NCBI GenBank assembly: GCA_001899585.1
Contig: MKWE01000031.1
Span: forward strand, 416,390 to 480,389
Reading direction: 5' to 3'
Length of the DNA stretch: 64,000 bases
Origin: Rhodospirillales bacterium 70-18
GTDB taxonomy: Bacteria; Pseudomonadota; Alphaproteobacteria; Acetobacterales; Acetobacteraceae
Each line of letters starts with the position of its first letter. Within the stretch, counting starts at the first letter, position 1. The notes below the pieces were generated by a model, which did not search any database, had not been told where the DNA came from, and worked only from the letters and a program-made list of their open reading frames with translations. Of the stretch, positions 63,976-64,000 are shown piece by piece. The translations under genes were made by a program, and so were the position numbers.

Positions 63976-64000
63976 GCGCGCCGGGCTGGCGGGTGGCGGG

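Larger units (their letters stand above)
63535..64000. other. Gene-free end region with A+T-rich promoter area and palindromes
   Basis: No gene was found in these 466 bp. Bases 63660-63730 are A+T-rich and probably promote the minus-strand orphan gene. Then come a REP-like GC palindrome block (63763-63805) and a very strong hairpin (63923-63975). The short frames here are translations of these repeats. Confidence 0.65.

Overview
The window reads as chromosome from a GC-rich (roughly 70 % by eye) alphaproteobacterium, most likely an Acetobacteraceae-type member of the Rhodospirillales. The reasons are uniformly GC-rich codon use, an alphaproteobacterial DUF1489 gene, a complete XrtA/PEP-CTERM exopolysaccharide locus, and palindromic intergenic repeats. 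This placement is inference; no rRNA gene is present. No phage, insertion sequence, integrase or CRISPR array was found.

Layout. 1-9.0 kb: a sugar-acid catabolic and uptake cluster with two enolase-superfamily enzymes (the first cut by the window edge), an SDR, a Dpp/Opp-type ABC importer (two permeases, two ATPases, a periplasmic binding protein) and a fumarylacetoacetase-family hydrolase. 9.1-31.1 kb: the XrtA (exosortase A) exopolysaccharide system. On the minus strand are a DUF1489 gene, a glycosyltransferase, PrsT (TPR), PrsR/PrsK (sigma-54 response regulator and kinase) and an initiating sugar transferase. A tRNA and a long gap follow. On the plus strand are the export lipoprotein, chain-length protein, tyrosine autokinase, outer-membrane protein, ExeA-like ATPase, deacetylase, FemAB protein, glycosyltransferase and an exosortase A-EpsI fusion. 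31.2-33.5 kb: GDP-heptose genes (HddA, and an HddC-GmhB fusion). 33.7-38.1 kb: YdcF-like protein, amidase, uronate dehydrogenase and a PEP-CTERM protein, a candidate XrtA substrate. 38.1-44.6 kb: MarR regulator, EmrA-like adaptor and three tandem EmrB/DHA2 efflux pumps. 44.7-50.6 kb: SDR, NTF2-like protein, a second sugar-acid pathway (IlvD/Edd dehydratase, SDR, FAH hydrolase) and a LysE exporter. 50.7-57.7 kb: acyl-CoA ligase, LivH/LivMG/LivF branched-chain-type importer and a ThDP enzyme. 58.0-59.4 kb: a frameshifted autotransporter pseudogene. 59.9-62.8 kb: a RidA-like protein, acyl-CoA dehydrogenase, APH-fold kinase and DUF6285 operon. 62.8-64 kb: a lower-GC orphan protein with a Cys-His spacing like that of CNF-type deamidase toxins, then palindromes.

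How it fits together. The EPS block supplies lipid-linked polymer synthesis, length control, export and the membrane protease that processes PEP-CTERM proteins; PrsK/PrsR probably control it with sigma-54. The GDP-heptose genes beside it may feed a sugar donor to it or to LPS. Two separate gene sets follow the logic sugar acid, then 2-keto-3-deoxy acid, then 2,4-diketo acid, then pyruvate plus a hydroxy acid: one uses an enolase-type dehydratase, the other an IlvD-type dehydratase. The uronate dehydrogenase could supply aldarates.

Most noteworthy: a dispersed two-hairpin intergenic repeat (five copies), a PEP-CTERM protein with no signal peptide, a 15-bp coding repeat inside the FemAB gene, an HddC-GmhB fusion that has lost half its zinc site, a perfect palindrome over the marR start codon, a 27-bp tandem repeat before the ThDP gene, and the CNF-like orphan protein.
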